From positions 1 through 39,693 of the forward strand of contig JAENYD010000021.1 of NCBI GenBank assembly GCA_016842005.1: 39,693 nt of DNA, written 5' to 3'. Made by a program: the position numbers and the translations under genes. Every line of letters starts with the position of its first letter. Positions within the stretch are counted from its first letter, which is position 1. Positions 7,522 to 17,147 of this stretch are shown here, one piece after another. The notes beneath the pieces were generated by a model. It was not told where the DNA came from. It saw only the letters and a list, made by a program, of their open reading frames with translations, and searched no databases. This DNA comes from Clostridium thermobutyricum. Its GTDB lineage: Bacteria > Bacillota > Clostridia > Ch29.

Positions 7522-8157
7522 TCAGTCTAAACATGTGCCCGGGTGTCTTTTTCTCAACTCGGTAAATATATCGTCATATCTTATACCTTTAACATACATT
7601 AAAACGGTCAGGTGGTATATCAGGTCGGCTATTTCGTATACCGTTTCTTCCCTGGGAGAATTCTTCGCCCCTATGATGACTTCTGCAGACTCTTCTCCTA
7701 TCTTCTTCAGTATCTTATCCAGCCCTTTATCCAGCAGGTAATTGGTATAGGAATCTTTTTTTGGATTTTTGTTGCGGTCCTCCACAATACTGTATATCTT
7801 CTCAAGTATATGCTCCGGTTCCGGATTGTATTCAAAATTCTTCCCGTGGAAATCTGTATGAAAACAGGACATTTTGCCTGTATGGCACGCTACCCCCCCC
7901 TGTTCCACCAGTATCAGCAGTGTATCCTTATCGCAGTCCACGGCTATATGCTTCACTGCCTGGTAATTGCCGGAAGTCTCTCCCTTATTCCACAGCTTGC
8001 CCCTGCTCCTGCTGTAAAACCAGGTCTTTCCGGTGTCCAGGGTTTTCTGGAGGGATTCACGGTTCATATATGCCAGCATCAGCACCTGTCCGGTACGGCT
8101 GTCCTGCACAACTGCAGGTATTAATCCCCTGTCATCGAATCTCAGCTGCTCCATCAT
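7522..8157 (-). CDS. hisIE: Bifunctional phosphoribosyl-AMP cyclohydrolase / phosphoribosyl-ATP pyrophosphatase
   Basis: Fused enzyme for steps 2 and 3 of histidine synthesis: the HisE domain removes pyrophosphate from phosphoribosyl-ATP and the HisI domain opens the purine ring of phosphoribosyl-AMP. The HisI domain comes first (residues about 1-110), with the zinc and magnesium motif region [13 protein letters not shown] and [10 protein letters not shown]. The HisE domain follows (about 115-205), with [12 protein letters not shown] and the [13 protein letters not shown] helix typical of the MazG-like fold. Its ATG overlaps the hisF stop (ATGA). It is the last gene of the operon and has the usual fused length (211 aa). 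Confidence 0.96.
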   Translation of the reverse strand: MMEQLRFDDRGLIPAVVQDSRTGQVLMLAYMNRESLQKTLDTGKTWFYSRSRGKLWNKGETSGNYQAVKHIAVDCDKDTLLILVEQGGVACHTGKMSCFHTDFHGKNFEYNPEPEHILEKIYSIVEDRNKNPKKDSYTNYLLDKGLDKILKKIGEESAEVIIGAKNSPREETVYEIADLIYHLTVLMYVKGIRYDDIFTELRKRHPGTCLD

Positions 8158-8912
8158 AGCCTCACCGGTACCCCCTTCTCTGCAAGATAATCCTTAAGGC
8201 TCTCTACCGTCAGTTCTTTATAATGGAAAAGGGAAGCTGCAAGGGCTGCGTCCGCCTTGCCATCGGTCAGGACTGTGTAAAAGTCCTCCTTATTTCCTGC
8301 CCCTCCCGAAGCAATAACCGGGATATTTACACTCCCGGCCACAGCCCTGGTGAGTTCCAGGTCATAACCGTCCTTTGTACCGTCCCTGTCCATGCTGGTA
8401 AGGAGAATCTCCCCCGCCCCCAGGTCTTCCACCTCTTTAACCCATTCCAGTACATCCCTGCCAGTGTTTATGCGCCCTCCGTTGATAAATACATCCCAGC
8501 CCCCGTCCTTCCGGGATTTTGCATCCACCGCCACAACAATGCACTGGCTCCCGAACTTCCTGGCCGCCTCTTTCACCAGGAGAGGATTCCTGACTGCCGC
8601 GGAATTCAATGAAACCTTGTCTGCCCCACTCATGAGTACATTCCTGATATCTTCCAGAGACCTGATCCCTCCGCCCACTGTCAGGGGAATAAATACCTGG
8701 GCAGCAGTTTTCCTGACCACTTCGGCCATTATGTTCCGTTTCTCCGAAGAAGCAGTTATATCAAGAAAAACCAGTTCATCGGCGCCGCATTTATCATAAT
8801 AGGCGGCAATCTCCACAGGGTCGCCGGCATCCCTTAGATTCACGAAATTTACTCCTTTTACAACCCTGCCGTCATGAACGTCCAGACAGGGTATTATCCT
8901 CTTTGTAAGCAT
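8154..8912 (-). CDS. hisF: Imidazole glycerol phosphate synthase, cyclase subunit
   Basis: With HisH, converts PRFAR and ammonia into imidazole glycerol phosphate and AICAR. This 252-aa TIM barrel begins [23 protein letters not shown], carrying the catalytic aspartate equivalent to D11, and has [15 protein letters not shown] with the second catalytic aspartate near residue 130. Phosphate-binding glycines (VGGGIR, IASGGAG) are present. GAGGAG precedes the ATG; hisA lies 2 bp upstream and hisIE overlaps downstream. Confidence 0.97.
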   Translation of the reverse strand: MLTKRIIPCLDVHDGRVVKGVNFVNLRDAGDPVEIAAYYDKCGADELVFLDITASSEKRNIMAEVVRKTAAQVFIPLTVGGGIRSLEDIRNVLMSGADKVSLNSAAVRNPLLVKEAARKFGSQCIVVAVDAKSRKDGGWDVFINGGRINTGRDVLEWVKEVEDLGAGEILLTSMDRDGTKDGYDLELTRAVAGSVNIPVIASGGAGNKEDFYTVLTDGKADAALAASLFHYKELTVESLKDYLAEKGVPVRL

Positions 8913-8914
8913 AT

Positions 8915-9634
8915 CTACTCCTCCTTAAACATACCTACGGCATCCCTCAGGTCAATGCTGCCGGCATACAGGGCTTTGCCTATCACCGCCCCGCCGGCTC
9001 CCACATCCTTCAGGGCCTTCAGGTCTCCGATACGGCTTATGCCCCCTGAAGCAATCACTTCAAGGCCGGTACCTTGAACCATCTTCTCAATACTGTACAG
9101 GTTAGGCCCTTCCATGGTTCCATCCCTGGATATGTCAGTGAATATTATGGTGCTGACCCCCATTTCCTCTATTTCCCGGGCAAAATCCAGGGCCTTAACC
9201 CTGCTGACCTTGCTCCAGCCTTCCACCGCCACGTATCCGTCCCTGGCATCTATACCCACTACAACCCCTGAAGGATAGCTGCCAACCGCCCAGGCCAGGA
9301 ATTCCCTGTCCCTCAGAGCCGCTGTCCCGAGGATAACCCTGCTGATACCCGCATCCAGCAGTTCTTCCATGGTAGTCATATCCCTCACGCCTCCCCCCAG
9401 CTGCACGGGCACATCCACCTTCTTCAGTATCTCCCTCACAGCTTTGCGGTTTGAAGGCTGTCCTCTGAAAGCGCCATTCAGGTCCACCACATGGAGATAC
9501 TCCGCCCCCATACCCTGCCACTTCAATGCCGCTTCCACAGGGTCGTCGTAATAAACGGTGGATTTGTCCATATCCCCCTGTACCAGCCTTACACACTTAC
9601 CGTCCTTGATGTCTATCGCCGGATATATTATCAT
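8915..9634 (-). CDS. hisA: ProFAR isomerase (HisA)
   Basis: Isomerises ProFAR to PRFAR, histidine synthesis step 4. This 239-aa half-barrel duplication protein begins [20 protein letters not shown] with the catalytic aspartate at residue 8, and has [14 protein letters not shown] with the second aspartate near residue 128. Gly-rich phosphate-binding loops LGGGVRD and IASGGIS are present. The start codon overlaps the hisH stop (ATGATA). Confidence 0.97.
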   Translation of the reverse strand: MIIYPAIDIKDGKCVRLVQGDMDKSTVYYDDPVEAALKWQGMGAEYLHVVDLNGAFRGQPSNRKAVREILKKVDVPVQLGGGVRDMTTMEELLDAGISRVILGTAALRDREFLAWAVGSYPSGVVVGIDARDGYVAVEGWSKVSRVKALDFAREIEEMGVSTIIFTDISRDGTMEGPNLYSIEKMVQGTGLEVIASGGISRIGDLKALKDVGAGGAVIGKALYAGSIDLRDAVGMFKEE

Positions 9635-10236
9635 GCCTTCATCTCTCCAAAATTCTTATATATGACAAGTCCCCTGTTGCCGCTTTTTTCCGGGTGGAAC
9701 TGGACCCCGAATATGTTCCCGTCGGCTATCACCGCCGGTATATCCACCCCGTAACTGCTTGTAGCGCAGACCACCTCATCCTCCACATCAACGGCATAAT
9801 AGGAATGGACAAAGTACATGTAACTGCCGTTATCTATCCCTTCCAGTATGCTGCAGTTCCTTTTTATATCCAGTGAATTCCACCCCATATGGGGCACCTT
9901 GATACCGGCGGGAAGCCTGTCCACCTTCCCCCTGAATATCCCCAGCCCCTTGCACTCTCTTGTTTCAAGACCCAGTTCCAGCATCAGCTGCATACCCAGG
10001 CATATCCCCATAAGGGCTATGCCTTTCCCAACCACTTCACCGACAGCTTCAACCATCCCCGTATCCTTCAGGTCATCCATGGCATCGGGAAAAGCCCCTA
10101 CCCCCGGAAGTATTACCTTTTCCGCCTTCAGCACAACCTCCGGGTCCCTGGTTATAACCCCTTCGAAACCCTGTGATTTCAAGGCTCTTTCCACGCTCAT
10201 CAGGTTTCCCATACCGTAATCTATGATTGCAATCAT
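9631..10236 (-). CDS. hisH: Imidazole glycerol phosphate synthase, glutaminase subunit
   Basis: Class I glutamine amidotransferase that supplies ammonia to HisF. The catalytic triad is visible: C79 in GICLGMQ, and H181 and E183 in GVQFHPEKS. The oxyanion strand region LPGVGAFPDAM is typical. The 201-aa length is normal. AGGGGTGAT precedes the ATG. An 84-bp interval separates it from hisB, the only real gap in the operon, and it contains a 27-codon reading frame (see findings). Confidence 0.97.
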   Translation of the reverse strand: MIAIIDYGMGNLMSVERALKSQGFEGVITRDPEVVLKAEKVILPGVGAFPDAMDDLKDTGMVEAVGEVVGKGIALMGICLGMQLMLELGLETRECKGLGIFRGKVDRLPAGIKVPHMGWNSLDIKRNCSILEGIDNGSYMYFVHSYYAVDVEDEVVCATSSYGVDIPAVIADGNIFGVQFHPEKSGNRGLVIYKNFGEMKA

Positions 10237-10320
10237 CTTATCACCCCTATTCTATGCAATGGCCAGTCTCTCCAATACGCCTCCACCCTGCTGACATACA
10301 AATCTCCCTGCTCCATGGCA

Positions 10321-10908
10321 CTACAGTATTCCCTTTGTGGACAGCACCCTGTCCTGACTGGCATCAACAGCCGAAGCACCCTTCAATGCCCTGCCGAAGC
10401 CCTTGAAAATACTCTCTGCTATGTGATGATTGTTCCGGCCCCGGATCAGGTCTATATGCAGGGTAAGACCGGCATTAAAGGCCACTGCTCTGAAAAATTC
10501 TTCCACCAGTTCCAGGTCAAAGTCTCCCACCTTCTGTGCGGTGAACTCCGCATTAAAAACCGTATAGGGCCTACCGCTTATATCAAGGGCTACCCTGGAA
10601 AGGCTCTCATCCATGGGGGTATAGGCAGTGGCATAACGCACTATACCCTTTTTTTCGCCCAGGGCCCGGAAAATGGCCTGACCGAGGGCTATTCCCGTAT
10701 CTTCCACCGTATGGTGATAATCCACATGGATATCCCCTTCCGCCGCCACTTCCAGGTCAAACAAACCGTGACACGCAAACAGTTCCAGCATATGATCGAA
10801 AAAACCTGTTCCTGTATGGATTTTACTCCTGCCCTCCCCGTCCAGGCAGAAGTTTACCCTTATATCGGTTTCACCGGTCTTCCTCACAATTTCGCCTTTC
10901 CTTGCCAT
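10321..10908 (-). CDS. hisB: Imidazoleglycerol-phosphate dehydratase
   Basis: Dehydrates imidazole glycerol phosphate to imidazole acetol phosphate. This is a 195-aa monofunctional enzyme (no phosphatase domain, consistent with the separate PHP-type phosphatase at 15396). The manganese-binding signatures are present: [33 protein letters not shown], and [17 protein letters not shown] near the C terminus. It begins 1 bp after the hisC stop. Confidence 0.97.
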   Translation of the reverse strand: MARKGEIVRKTGETDIRVNFCLDGEGRSKIHTGTGFFDHMLELFACHGLFDLEVAAEGDIHVDYHHTVEDTGIALGQAIFRALGEKKGIVRYATAYTPMDESLSRVALDISGRPYTVFNAEFTAQKVGDFDLELVEEFFRAVAFNAGLTLHIDLIRGRNNHHIAESIFKGFGRALKGASAVDASQDRVLSTKGIL

Positions 10909-10909
10909 A

Positions 10910-11974
10910 TTATCCCTCCTTGAGGCATTTCGCCAGTTCCCTGAGAAACACCCTGTTCTCCCCGGGCTTACCTATAGTTACCCTCAGACAGTCTTTCATC
11001 TTCCTGTCTCCGAACTTCCTTACAAGTATCCCCTTATTCAGGAGCTTCCTCCAGGTTCCTTCCCCGTCAGGAACGCTGATAAGCACAAAATTGGCATGAC
11101 TGGGAAATACCTTTACTCCGTCGATGGAAGCCAGCTCCGACGCAAAATCTTCCCTCACCTGCCGGAATTCCTCCAGCCATTCCCTTAAAGCCTTTTCTTC
11201 ATCCATAACCATACCGGCCATGTATTGGGAAAAAGAACTGACATTATAGGGTATCTTAACCCTCTTGAGGTATTCCATTATCTCATCCCCCGCTGCCAGA
11301 TAGCCTATCCTCAACCCGGCAAGGGCCAGAGCCTTGGAGAAAGTCCTCAACACTATCAGATTGGAATGTTCATAGACCCAATTTATGACGGTCTCCCCGT
11401 AGAAGTCGTAATACGCTTCATCAACCACCACCACAGACCGGACCCCGCTGATTATCCTCTCAAGCTCTGTTTCTGACAGGACAGTACCGGTGGGATTATT
11501 CGGGTTGCTGACAAATACTATCTTGGCTTCCTGTTCCAGGGCGGCTTTAACTATGCTGTCACTGTCAACCCTGAAATCACCATCACTTTCAACCGCCACT
11601 GTTTGTCCTCCCGACAGTCTGGTGAAAAAATCATACATGGAAAAAGTGGGAGTATGTATCACAATCCTGTCCCCTTTGCTCACAAATGTATTAACCACGT
11701 ACATTATGAGTTCGTCCGAGCCGTTGCCAACCATCAGGTTCCCCGCATCCATCCCCGTATACCTGCCCAGCCTTTCCCTGAGAGTACTGCTGTCGGAGTC
11801 CGGATACCTGTGAAAGGGAAAATCTCCTACTCCCGTTTTGACCCTGTCACGTAAAGCTTCAGGTAAACCCCAGTTATTCTCATTGGCATCCATCTTGATG
11901 TCCACGGGCAGTTCCGGGACGCTGTAGCTTTCCAGTTCCTGCACTTCCCGCCTTACAAGACCGTTAATTGTCAT
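10910..11974 (-). CDS. hisC: Histidinol-phosphate aminotransferase
   Basis: PLP-dependent fold-type I aminotransferase that makes histidinol phosphate from imidazole acetol phosphate and glutamate. The PLP lysine is in [18 protein letters not shown]; other class I/II signatures are [10 protein letters not shown] and [10 protein letters not shown] chose the ATG at 11974 (354 aa), which overlaps the hisD end by 11 bp; an in-frame TTG at 11983 would add three residues. Confidence 0.96.
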   Translation of the reverse strand: MTINGLVRREVQELESYSVPELPVDIKMDANENNWGLPEALRDRVKTGVGDFPFHRYPDSDSSTLRERLGRYTGMDAGNLMVGNGSDELIMYVVNTFVSKGDRIVIHTPTFSMYDFFTRLSGGQTVAVESDGDFRVDSDSIVKAALEQEAKIVFVSNPNNPTGTVLSETELERIISGVRSVVVVDEAYYDFYGETVINWVYEHSNLIVLRTFSKALALAGLRIGYLAAGDEIMEYLKRVKIPYNVSSFSQYMAGMVMDEEKALREWLEEFRQVREDFASELASIDGVKVFPSHANFVLISVPDGEGTWRKLLNKGILVRKFGDRKMKDCLRVTIGKPGENRVFLRELAKCLKEG

Positions 11975-13259
11975 TGTCTTCAAACCTCGCTTTCACTGAC
12001 CGGCCGTGCCCATCCAGGCCTTCTGCCTCCGTCAGGACAATAATATCTTCCTTCACATTCCTCAGGGCCCCGGAAGAATAGTATACAAGGCTGCTTTTCT
12101 TCATAAACTGCTCCACCGAGAGGGGGGAAGAAAACCGTGCCGTGCCCCCTGTGGGAAGAACGTGATTGGGTCCTGCGATATAGTCCCCAAGGGGCTCGGG
12201 GGAATATTCTCCCATGAAAATAGCCCCGGCATGTTTTATATATCCAAGATACTCCATGGGCTGCCCTACCATGAGTTCCAGGTGCTCCGGGGCTATACGG
12301 TTGGCTACCCGGCAGGCCTCCTCCAGATTGTCCACCAGCACCAGCGCCCCGTAATCTTCCAGGGATTTCCGCGCAATATCACTTCTGCTCATCCCGGCCA
12401 GCTGCCTTCCCAGCTGCTCCTCCACTTTCCGGATGAGTTCCCTGCTGTCGCTGATCAGTATGGAAGAGGCCATGACATCATGTTCTGCCTGAGAAAGCAT
12501 GTCTGCCGCCACATAAGCGGGATTTGCCCCTTCATCGGCAATTATCAGTATCTCACTGGGCCCTGCTATCATGTCTATTCCCACATCGCCGAAAACCAGT
12601 TTCTTGGCCAGGGCTACATAAATATTGCCCGGCCCCACGATTTTATCCACCCCGGGTATGCTGTCTGTACCATATGCCAGAGCTGCTATCCCCTGGGCTC
12701 CACCCACCGTATAGACTTCGTTCACACCGGCTTCGGCAGCGGTCACCAGCACCTCAGGCCTGACACCTTCTCTACCGGGGGGTGTTGTCATGACAATCCT
12801 CTTCACACCGGCCACCCTGGCAGGCACCGCGTTCATAAGCACCGAAGAAGGGTATGCGGCTGTACCTCCGGGGACATACAGTCCTGCACTGTCCAGGGGT
12901 CTTACCACCTGCCCCAGGAATATCCCTTCCTGCTGCAGGAACCACGATTTTTCCAGCTGCCTGCTGTGAAAGTCAGCAATTTTGTCCCTGGCCTTTTTAA
13001 TCGCCCTCAGGAAATCCGGTGATACCCTGGTGTATGCCTCGTCTATCTTCTCCCGGCTTACGCGAAACTGTCCCTCTTCAAGGTCAATACCGTCCAGTTC
13101 CCTGGTAAAACGAACCAGGGCCTTATCCCCCTCCCGCCTTACCTCATCTATTATCTGCTGCACCTTTTCCAGGTAATCACCGGTCTGAAACCGGGTACGC
13201 CCGGCCAGCAGTGTTTCCAGCCTTTCGGCTCCATTGTCGCAAATATCTATAAACCTCAT
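11964..13259 (-). CDS. hisD: Histidinol dehydrogenase
   Basis: Catalyses the last two steps, oxidising histidinol to histidine with two NAD+. Signatures are VPGGTAAYPSSVLMNAVPA, VGPGNIYVALAKK, the DMIAGPSEILIIADEGA region and the zinc/substrate-binding SQAEHD and EYSPEPLGDYIAGPNHVLPTGGTAR. The ATG at 13259 (431 aa) is preceded by GGGTGA at 6 nt; a TTG at 13265 directly after the hisG stop is the alternative. Length is normal for the family. Confidence 0.97.
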   Translation of the reverse strand: MRFIDICDNGAERLETLLAGRTRFQTGDYLEKVQQIIDEVRREGDKALVRFTRELDGIDLEEGQFRVSREKIDEAYTRVSPDFLRAIKKARDKIADFHSRQLEKSWFLQQEGIFLGQVVRPLDSAGLYVPGGTAAYPSSVLMNAVPARVAGVKRIVMTTPPGREGVRPEVLVTAAEAGVNEVYTVGGAQGIAALAYGTDSIPGVDKIVGPGNIYVALAKKLVFGDVGIDMIAGPSEILIIADEGANPAYVAADMLSQAEHDVMASSILISDSRELIRKVEEQLGRQLAGMSRSDIARKSLEDYGALVLVDNLEEACRVANRIAPEHLELMVGQPMEYLGYIKHAGAIFMGEYSPEPLGDYIAGPNHVLPTGGTARFSSPLSVEQFMKKSSLVYYSSGALRNVKEDIIVLTEAEGLDGHGRSVKARFEDNDN

Positions 13260-13265
13260 CTTCAA

Positions 13266-13907
13266 TCACCCTGCCTTTCTCAGAATATCCCTCAGGGCTT
13301 TCAGCATATGAGTGATCTTCTCATTCTCCATCTTCAGACTCACCTTGTTCACCACAAGCCGTGCGCTTACGGGAAATATCTCCTCAAATACAACCAGACC
13401 GTTTTCCCGTAGGGTTCTACCGGTTTCCACAAGGTCAACTATCACATCGGCAAGCCCTGCAATGGGTGCCAGTTCAACAGAACCATCCAGTTTCACCACC
13501 CGCACGCTTTCTCCCTTTTCCCGGAAATACCGCCGGGCTATGGCAGGGTATTTGGTCGCCACCACCCTGGCATTATCCCTGTAGTTATCCTTTGCCTCCG
13601 GTTTTCCGGCCACCACCATCCTGCACTTCCCTATGCCCAGGTCCAGCACCTCGTAGAGGTCAGGCTGCTGTTCCATAAGGGTATCCTTTCCCACAATCCC
13701 CATGTCTACCGCCCCCTGCTCAACATATTTGGTCACATCGCTGGGCTTGACCAGTATGAACTCCATCCTGTTCTCCGGGTCCCTTACTACCAGTTTCCTG
13801 CTGTCCGATTTAATAAAACCGCAGTCCACTCCTATTTTCTCGAACAGTTCTGCCGCCTGTACTGCAAGCCGGCCTTTGGCCAGTGCTATTTTCAAATACC
13901 TGTCCAT
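13266..13907 (-). CDS. hisG: ATP phosphoribosyltransferase, short-form catalytic subunit
   Basis: First step of histidine synthesis: ATP plus PRPP to phosphoribosyl-ATP. At 213 aa it is the short form, which lacks the C-terminal regulatory domain and needs HisZ; hisZ is the next gene upstream. Signatures are [17 protein letters not shown], the substrate-binding [13 protein letters not shown], and the PRPP-binding [26 protein letters not shown] precedes the ATG. Confidence 0.97.
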   Translation of the reverse strand: MDRYLKIALAKGRLAVQAAELFEKIGVDCGFIKSDSRKLVVRDPENRMEFILVKPSDVTKYVEQGAVDMGIVGKDTLMEQQPDLYEVLDLGIGKCRMVVAGKPEAKDNYRDNARVVATKYPAIARRYFREKGESVRVVKLDGSVELAPIAGLADVIVDLVETGRTLRENGLVVFEEIFPVSARLVVNKVSLKMENEKITHMLKALRDILRKAG

Positions 13908-13918
13908 TTCTTCTCCTC

Positions 13919-15217
13919 CTAGTGCCAGCCGATGATGCTCTTGCCGTCATCCTGCCAGAATCTCGCTATGAGCCCCGGCAAACTGGTTGCCGTACTGATG
14001 CCGCTCTGCACATCCAGAACATCCAGCCTGCTTCCGTCCCCAACTGAAACAATTGTCCTGATGCCTTTCTGTACAGCGTACTCCTTCAAGACATCCAGAC
14101 CCTGTTTTAATATATCCAGTTCCACATAGAACCCTGCATCCCGCAGTTTTCTTGCGGTATCAATAGCCTTCTTCCTGTCCTTGCTGTCATAGGTAAGAAC
14201 AAAATACCTCTCTCTGTAGTTTTCCTGGCGGTTCTGGTTCTTCAGCGCCTGAGCAACCCTGTTCACATCTATGGCAAACCCGGTGGCAGGGCAGTCATGG
14301 TCAAACCGGGCCAGCAGGTTATCGTACCTGCCCCCGCTGCAGATAATATACCCCAGGTCCCTGGTGAACCCTTTAAAAATAATCCCTGTATAGTATGAAA
14401 ACTGGTTAAGCATACCCAGGTCAACCGAGACGTATTTCTGATAACCGTAGTCAGTGACCATTTTGTATGCTTCCTCAATATCTTCCAGTGCCTTTGCAGC
14501 CCTTTCATTCAGGCAGAATTCGTGGGCTTTCCTCAGTACATCCTCCGTATCGCCGTATAACACGGGAATGGACAGGAGTATATTCTTGAATTTTCCGTTG
14601 ATACCCCGGGCATCCAGAAATTCCTCTATGGCCACCAGGTTTTTGTGCTGTATATAGTATCTTATCTTTTTCTTGTCTTCATCCGGTATGTCTATCTCGT
14701 CTATGATACTCTCAAAAAACTCCACCTGGCCTATATCAATCCTGAAATCGTCCAGCCCCGCTGCCAGCAACGCATTCACCGCCACAGCAATAATCTCGCC
14801 GTCCGCCTCTATATCCGGACTTCCTATGACCTCAACCCCCGCCTGGGTAAATTCCCTCTCGGTGGCGGTCTGGGTACGGTTTATCCTGAAGACATCCGAC
14901 AGGTGAAATAGTTTCAGGGGCCGGGCAAATCCCTTCATCTTGGTCACCACCATCCTGGCTATGGGAATGGTTACATCCGGCCTCAGCACCACAATCCTGC
15001 CCCGGGTATCCACAAACTTGTACATCTCTTCCTGCTCCAGAGCTATTCCCTCTCTATTGAACACATCCAGATATTCAAAGGTTGGTGTGGAAACCTCGTG
15101 GTATCCGTGCCCTGAAAATACATCCCTCATCCTGCCTTCTATCCTTCTTTTTGTAGCGCATTCCTCCACAAGGATATCCTCTACCCCTTCAGGTACCTGA
15201 AAGCGATAATCGGACAT
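13919..15217 (-). CDS. hisZ: ATP phosphoribosyltransferase regulatory subunit
   Basis: Catalytically inactive paralogue of histidyl-tRNA synthetase that binds HisG and senses histidine. The N-terminal half has class II synthetase-like motifs: motif 2-like [25 protein letters not shown] and a motif 3-like [12 protein letters not shown]. The histidine-A-like segment is [21 protein letters not shown]-terminal extension (residues about 330-432) follows. At 432 aa it is slightly longer than the usual 380-400. It is the first gene of the operon; a strong promoter and a short leader precede it, and I see no T-box in that leader. Confidence 0.93.
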   Translation of the reverse strand: MSDYRFQVPEGVEDILVEECATKRRIEGRMRDVFSGHGYHEVSTPTFEYLDVFNREGIALEQEEMYKFVDTRGRIVVLRPDVTIPIARMVVTKMKGFARPLKLFHLSDVFRINRTQTATEREFTQAGVEVIGSPDIEADGEIIAVAVNALLAAGLDDFRIDIGQVEFFESIIDEIDIPDEDKKKIRYYIQHKNLVAIEEFLDARGINGKFKNILLSIPVLYGDTEDVLRKAHEFCLNERAAKALEDIEEAYKMVTDYGYQKYVSVDLGMLNQFSYYTGIIFKGFTRDLGYIICSGGRYDNLLARFDHDCPATGFAIDVNRVAQALKNQNRQENYRERYFVLTYDSKDRKKAIDTARKLRDAGFYVELDILKQGLDVLKEYAVQKGIRTIVSVGDGSRLDVLDVQSGISTATSLPGLIARFWQDDGKSIIGWH

Positions 15218-15246
15218 TATATGTGCCCCCTTTTAATAATTTACTT

Positions 15247-15270
15247 CACTAAAGCAGTAGTGCGGTAGTG
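15247..15270. promoter_or_regulatory. Candidate operator in the his leader
   Basis: CACTA (15247-15251), six bases, TAGTG (15258-15262), then a second TAGTG (15266-15270). The elements lie between the his -10 box and the hisZ start. The spacing suggests a binding site for a repressor, but I do not know the regulator. Confidence 0.35.
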
Positions 15271-15283
15271 TAATAATGTGTTA

Positions 15284-15312
15284 ATTTTATACCATATATT
15301 CCTGTATGTCAA
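15284..15312 (-). promoter_or_regulatory. Sigma-A promoter of the histidine operon
   Basis: Reading on the minus strand: TTGACA (15312-15307), 17-bp spacer, TAAAAT (15289-15284). It is consensus at -35 and one base off consensus at -10. Confidence 0.8.
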
Positions 15313-15333
15313 GTGGTAAGAGGACCCTTTCCC

Positions 15334-15362
15334 TTGACATTCCCGTTAAATATAAGTAAAAT
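15334..15362 (+). promoter_or_regulatory. Sigma-A promoter of histidinol-phosphatase
   Basis: TTGACA (15334-15339), 17-bp spacer, TAAAAT (15357-15362). It is divergent from the his operon promoter, with identical boxes and spacing; the two -35 boxes are 21 bp apart. Confidence 0.8.
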
Positions 15363-15395
15363 CACAATATCACCAAAACAAGGGAGGTCTTACGC

Positions 15396-16202
15396 ATGTA
15401 CTACGACTACCATGTCCATACCCTGTTCTCTGAAGACAGCGAAATGAAACTGGAAGAAGCATGTGAAGCAGCTATTGAAAAAAACATAATAGAAATGGCG
15501 GTCACCGACCACCTTGATATAGACTACCCCGACAGAAGCATAACATTCGATCTGGATTACCCGGCCTACTCTGAAGCCATAGATAAGGCTAAGAAAAAAT
15601 ACCGGGAGCAATTAAATATAATAAAGGGACTGGAGATAGGCCTCCAGCCCCACATAATGGAAGAATGCCGGCAGTTCCTGTCGGGCAAAGATTTCCAGTT
15701 TATTATTGCCTCGATCCATGCAGCCCGGAAGCTGGACCTTCACAGCGGGGAGTTTTCCAGCGGCAAGAGCAGGAAAACCACCTACAGGGAATATCTTGAG
15801 GAAGTGTACCTGTGCATAAAGGAATTTGAACAGTTCCACGTACTGGGTCATATAGATTTGATAAGGAGATACGGGGGTTATGAGGATACAAGTATGAAGT
15901 ACCCGGATTTCCCCGATGAGCTGGACGAAATATTCAGGCACCTGATATACAACGGCAAGGGAATGGAAATAAACACATCGGGATACCGGTACAACCTGGG
16001 AAGTACTCTTCCTGACCTGGACCTGCTGAAAAGATACAGGGAACTGGGCGGAGAAATACTTACAATAGGGTCGGATGCCCACACACCCTACCAGCTGGCG
16101 GAGCACTTTACCCTGGCATACACCATGGCGGACAAAGCCGGGTTCAGATATCTGACCCGCTTTCCCCGGGGCAAACCGGAATTTGTAAAGCTCATAAGGT
16201 AG
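15396..16202 (+). CDS. hisJ: Histidinol-phosphatase, PHP family
   Basis: Removes phosphate from histidinol phosphate, completing the pathway encoded by the divergent his operon. This 268-aa PHP-domain protein carries all the metal-binding motifs: DYHVHTLFSED at the N terminus, VTDHLD, KGLEIGLQ, IASIHA, LGHIDLIRRYG and GSDAHTP. The PHP-type enzyme (HisJ/HisK) is the usual Firmicutes form. AGGGAGG precedes the ATG. The family also includes other PHP hydrolases, but the pairing with his genes makes this assignment strong. Confidence 0.92.
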   Translation: MYYDYHVHTLFSEDSEMKLEEACEAAIEKNIIEMAVTDHLDIDYPDRSITFDLDYPAYSEAIDKAKKKYREQLNIIKGLEIGLQPHIMEECRQFLSGKDFQFIIASIHAARKLDLHSGEFSSGKSRKTTYREYLEEVYLCIKEFEQFHVLGHIDLIRRYGGYEDTSMKYPDFPDELDEIFRHLIYNGKGMEINTSGYRYNLGSTLPDLDLLKRYRELGGEILTIGSDAHTPYQLAEHFTLAYTMADKAGFRYLTRFPRGKPEFVKLIR

Positions 16203-16298
16203 AAAAGGCATGTTTCCGGGAGTATACAGGAGCGAATTAACAGATTTGTTCAGTGTATATTCTATTCCTTCTGAATTTGTTTGTACATAATCAAACAA

Positions 16299-16330
16299 AA
16301 AAGGCCTTTCCCCGTTGGAAAACGCCTTTT
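16299..16330. terminator. Hairpin terminator after histidinol-phosphatase
   Basis: The outer arms AAAAGGC (16299-16305) / GCCTTTT (16324-16330) and inner arms TTTCC / GGAAA form a stem with a small internal loop. It lies between convergent genes and can serve both strands. Confidence 0.6.
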
Positions 16331-16436
16331 CGGTTATCCACTCATCTACCGACAACATTTCCGGCATGCAGACCACCATTACTTTGTACCATGCAAAAGC
16401 TGCTTTCTTGTGTAATGGAAGTCCTTTGTGATTTTG

Positions 16437-16733
16437 TTATCTCTGTGACTGGTAACATTCCTTGCAGTACACGGGCCTGTCCCCACTGGGCTGGAAAGGT
16501 ACGGATGTCTCCTTCCCGCATGCGGCACAAATGGCAGGGTACATTTTCCGCTGTGAACGCCCGTATCCTCCGCCCCTGTTGCCCTTAAATCTCGCCTTTC
16601 TGGCAGCACGACATTCCGGGCACCGGCCGGGTTCGTTCTCGAAGCCTTTTTCTGCATAAAATTCCTGTTCGGAAGCACTGAAGGTAAATTCTCTACCACA
16701 CTCCTTACAGGTTAAAACCTTGTCAGCAAACAT
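16437..16733 (-). CDS. Zinc-ribbon protein with two CxxC pairs
   Basis: This 98-aa protein has two zinc-ribbon modules. The first (residues 1-45) has CKECGREFTFSASEQEFY and then CPECRAARK, matching the 'probable zinc-ribbon' (zf-trcl) domain. After a basic Gly/Arg linker (RFKGNRGGGYGRSQRK), the second has CAACGKETSVPFQPSGDRPVYCKECY, a CxxC...PVYCxxC ribbon common in small nucleic-acid-binding proteins. The linker suggests RNA or DNA binding, but no function is established. GGAGG precedes the ATG. A probable promoter (TTGTAT, 16 bp, TATACT on the minus strand around 16853-16880) precedes it. Confidence 0.85.
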   Translation of the reverse strand: MFADKVLTCKECGREFTFSASEQEFYAEKGFENEPGRCPECRAARKARFKGNRGGGYGRSQRKMYPAICAACGKETSVPFQPSGDRPVYCKECYQSQR

Positions 16734-17147
16734 TGGAAAACCTCCATTAGTTTATTGCCCGTGCAACAGGAAATCGCAAATCTTCCCGCTGCTTGAGGCA
16801 ATCGAGAAGGTTTTTGTATATCCCTAAGCATTATCGAGCTCAGCATAGTATAGTATACCATAAAATAGAAAAAATACAAGAGGAAATACTTGTAGCACAA
16901 GCAGCTTGAATTACTGCAGTTGCTGCGTCCGGTACCCCGCGGGACCTTCTATGGAAGCCAGCAGTAAATGATATATCCTCTTTTGAAACATATTTATTGC
17001 TTTACCGTCTAAATAACAGGCAAAAATTTATTCCAAAGACTGTTATGTGAATGCAAAAAGTATTATATTATTATCAATAAAGATAAAATTGGGCTCAGAA
17101 AGAAAATCAGAGTGTACCCATGAAATTACTACCGGGGAGGTGATCAT
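16734..17147. other. Intergenic region without a gene
   Basis: About 410 bp between divergent genes. It is AT-rich and carries the putative promoter of the zinc-ribbon gene and, at its right end, the strong Shine-Dalgarno GGGGAGGTGA at 17134-17143 for the hemolysin III-type gene. I see no ORF of coding character and no RNA gene. Confidence 0.6.

Noticed and set aside
12006-13022. 338-codon frame opposite hisD
   Set aside because: Antisense shadow of histidinol dehydrogenase, which has all its signatures.
15218-15283. Possible T-box leader for the his operon
   Set aside because: The leader between the promoter and hisZ is only about 60 nt and lacks the T-box sequence and a terminator.
15612-16379. 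255-codon frame opposite histidinol-phosphatase
   Set aside because: The opposite strand carries a clear PHP-family gene and the frame passes through a terminator hairpin.
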